In this document: positions 63,982 to 64,000 of the stretch, piece after piece
How positions within the stretch are numbered: the first letter of the stretch is position 1
How the letters are laid out: every line of letters begins with the position of its first letter
Assembly (NCBI GenBank): GCA_045106935.1
Contig: JBGCFN010000036.1
Location: 1 to 64,000, forward strand
DNA from: UBA1858 sp045106935
GTDB taxonomy: Bacteria; Pseudomonadota; Gammaproteobacteria; UBA4575
Reading direction: 5' to 3'
DNA: 64,000 nucleotides
The notes under the pieces: generated by a model
What the model was told of the DNA's origin: nothing
Seen by the model: the letters and a program-made list of their open reading frames with translations, nothing else
Databases searched by the model: none
Translations under genes and position numbers: made by a program

Positions 63982-64000
63982 CTATCTTCAGTATTAGGCA

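Overview
The window is an AT-rich (roughly 40% GC by eye) stretch of a Gram-negative chromosome, most likely from a gammaproteobacterium. The gene families point that way: DUF3379 anti-sigma factor, DUF1244, DUF2182/DUF1326, DsbB, Prc with the Tsp C-terminal region, and YihY. Sulfate adenylyltransferase of about 394 residues, a TauE-type exporter and a complete urea-uptake plus urease locus would suit an aquatic, possibly sulfur-oxidising species, but the window does not fix the genus. I saw no tRNA, rRNA, CRISPR array, insertion sequence or prophage.

Layout. 1-4967 (minus) is the N-terminal 1655 residues of a giant surface protein (LEPR-XLL, DUF4347, choice-of-anchor L, Ig-like, LamG, Calx-beta) running off the left edge. 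Its upstream region holds a perfect CRP-type palindrome among several TGTG/CACA dyads. 5.3-12.2 kb carries a Nudix hydrolase, a CPA2 antiporter, molybdenum-cofactor genes (moaE, moaB, moaA) with a truncated haemoglobin, a DASS transporter and a small SET protein. 12.3-18.6 kb has a DUF2182/DUF1326 pair, two secreted proteins and a near-consensus sigma-54 promoter driving a 33-residue membrane peptide, with a 32-residue paralogue downstream. It also holds an isocitrate-lyase-family enzyme, a TlpA-like lipoprotein, a double cupin and an EamA transporter. 18.7-25.2 kb has a DUF4139 protein divergent from a VWA / Tim14-like J-protein / NorD-like VWA / aminotransferase cluster. 25.3-36.7 kb is housekeeping: S4 protein, SPFH/NfeD pair, CspA, thioesterase, Prc, TauE, TraB, MazG, YihY, MoeB, DUF1244, MobA, MobB. 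37-46.5 kb holds gltA, metX, dsbB, vanZ-like, mug-like, an MBL-fold hydrolase, a bufferin operon whose precursor has a duplicated cysteine core, cbiX, PilZ and a Tat-type MsrB. 47-52.7 kb holds sat, an ECF sigma/anti-sigma pair, a ferredoxin, a NERD-like protein and a MerR-type regulator.

The right end (53.2-64 kb) is one co-directional nitrogen-acquisition block: urtABCDE (urea ABC importer), a previously missable 56-residue His-rich membrane protein, then ureD-ureABC-ureEFG. Urea is imported by UrtABCDE and hydrolysed by the nickel enzyme UreABC, which UreDEFG mature. A terminator-like hairpin directly after urtA probably sets binding protein above permease.

Most novel-looking items: the sigma-54-controlled tiny membrane-protein pair, the double-core bufferin precursor with a hairpin before bufB, the VWA/J-domain/VWA cluster without an AAA+ partner, the LamG insertion in the giant adhesin with its CRP-like control region, and the small His-rich protein between urtE and ureD.
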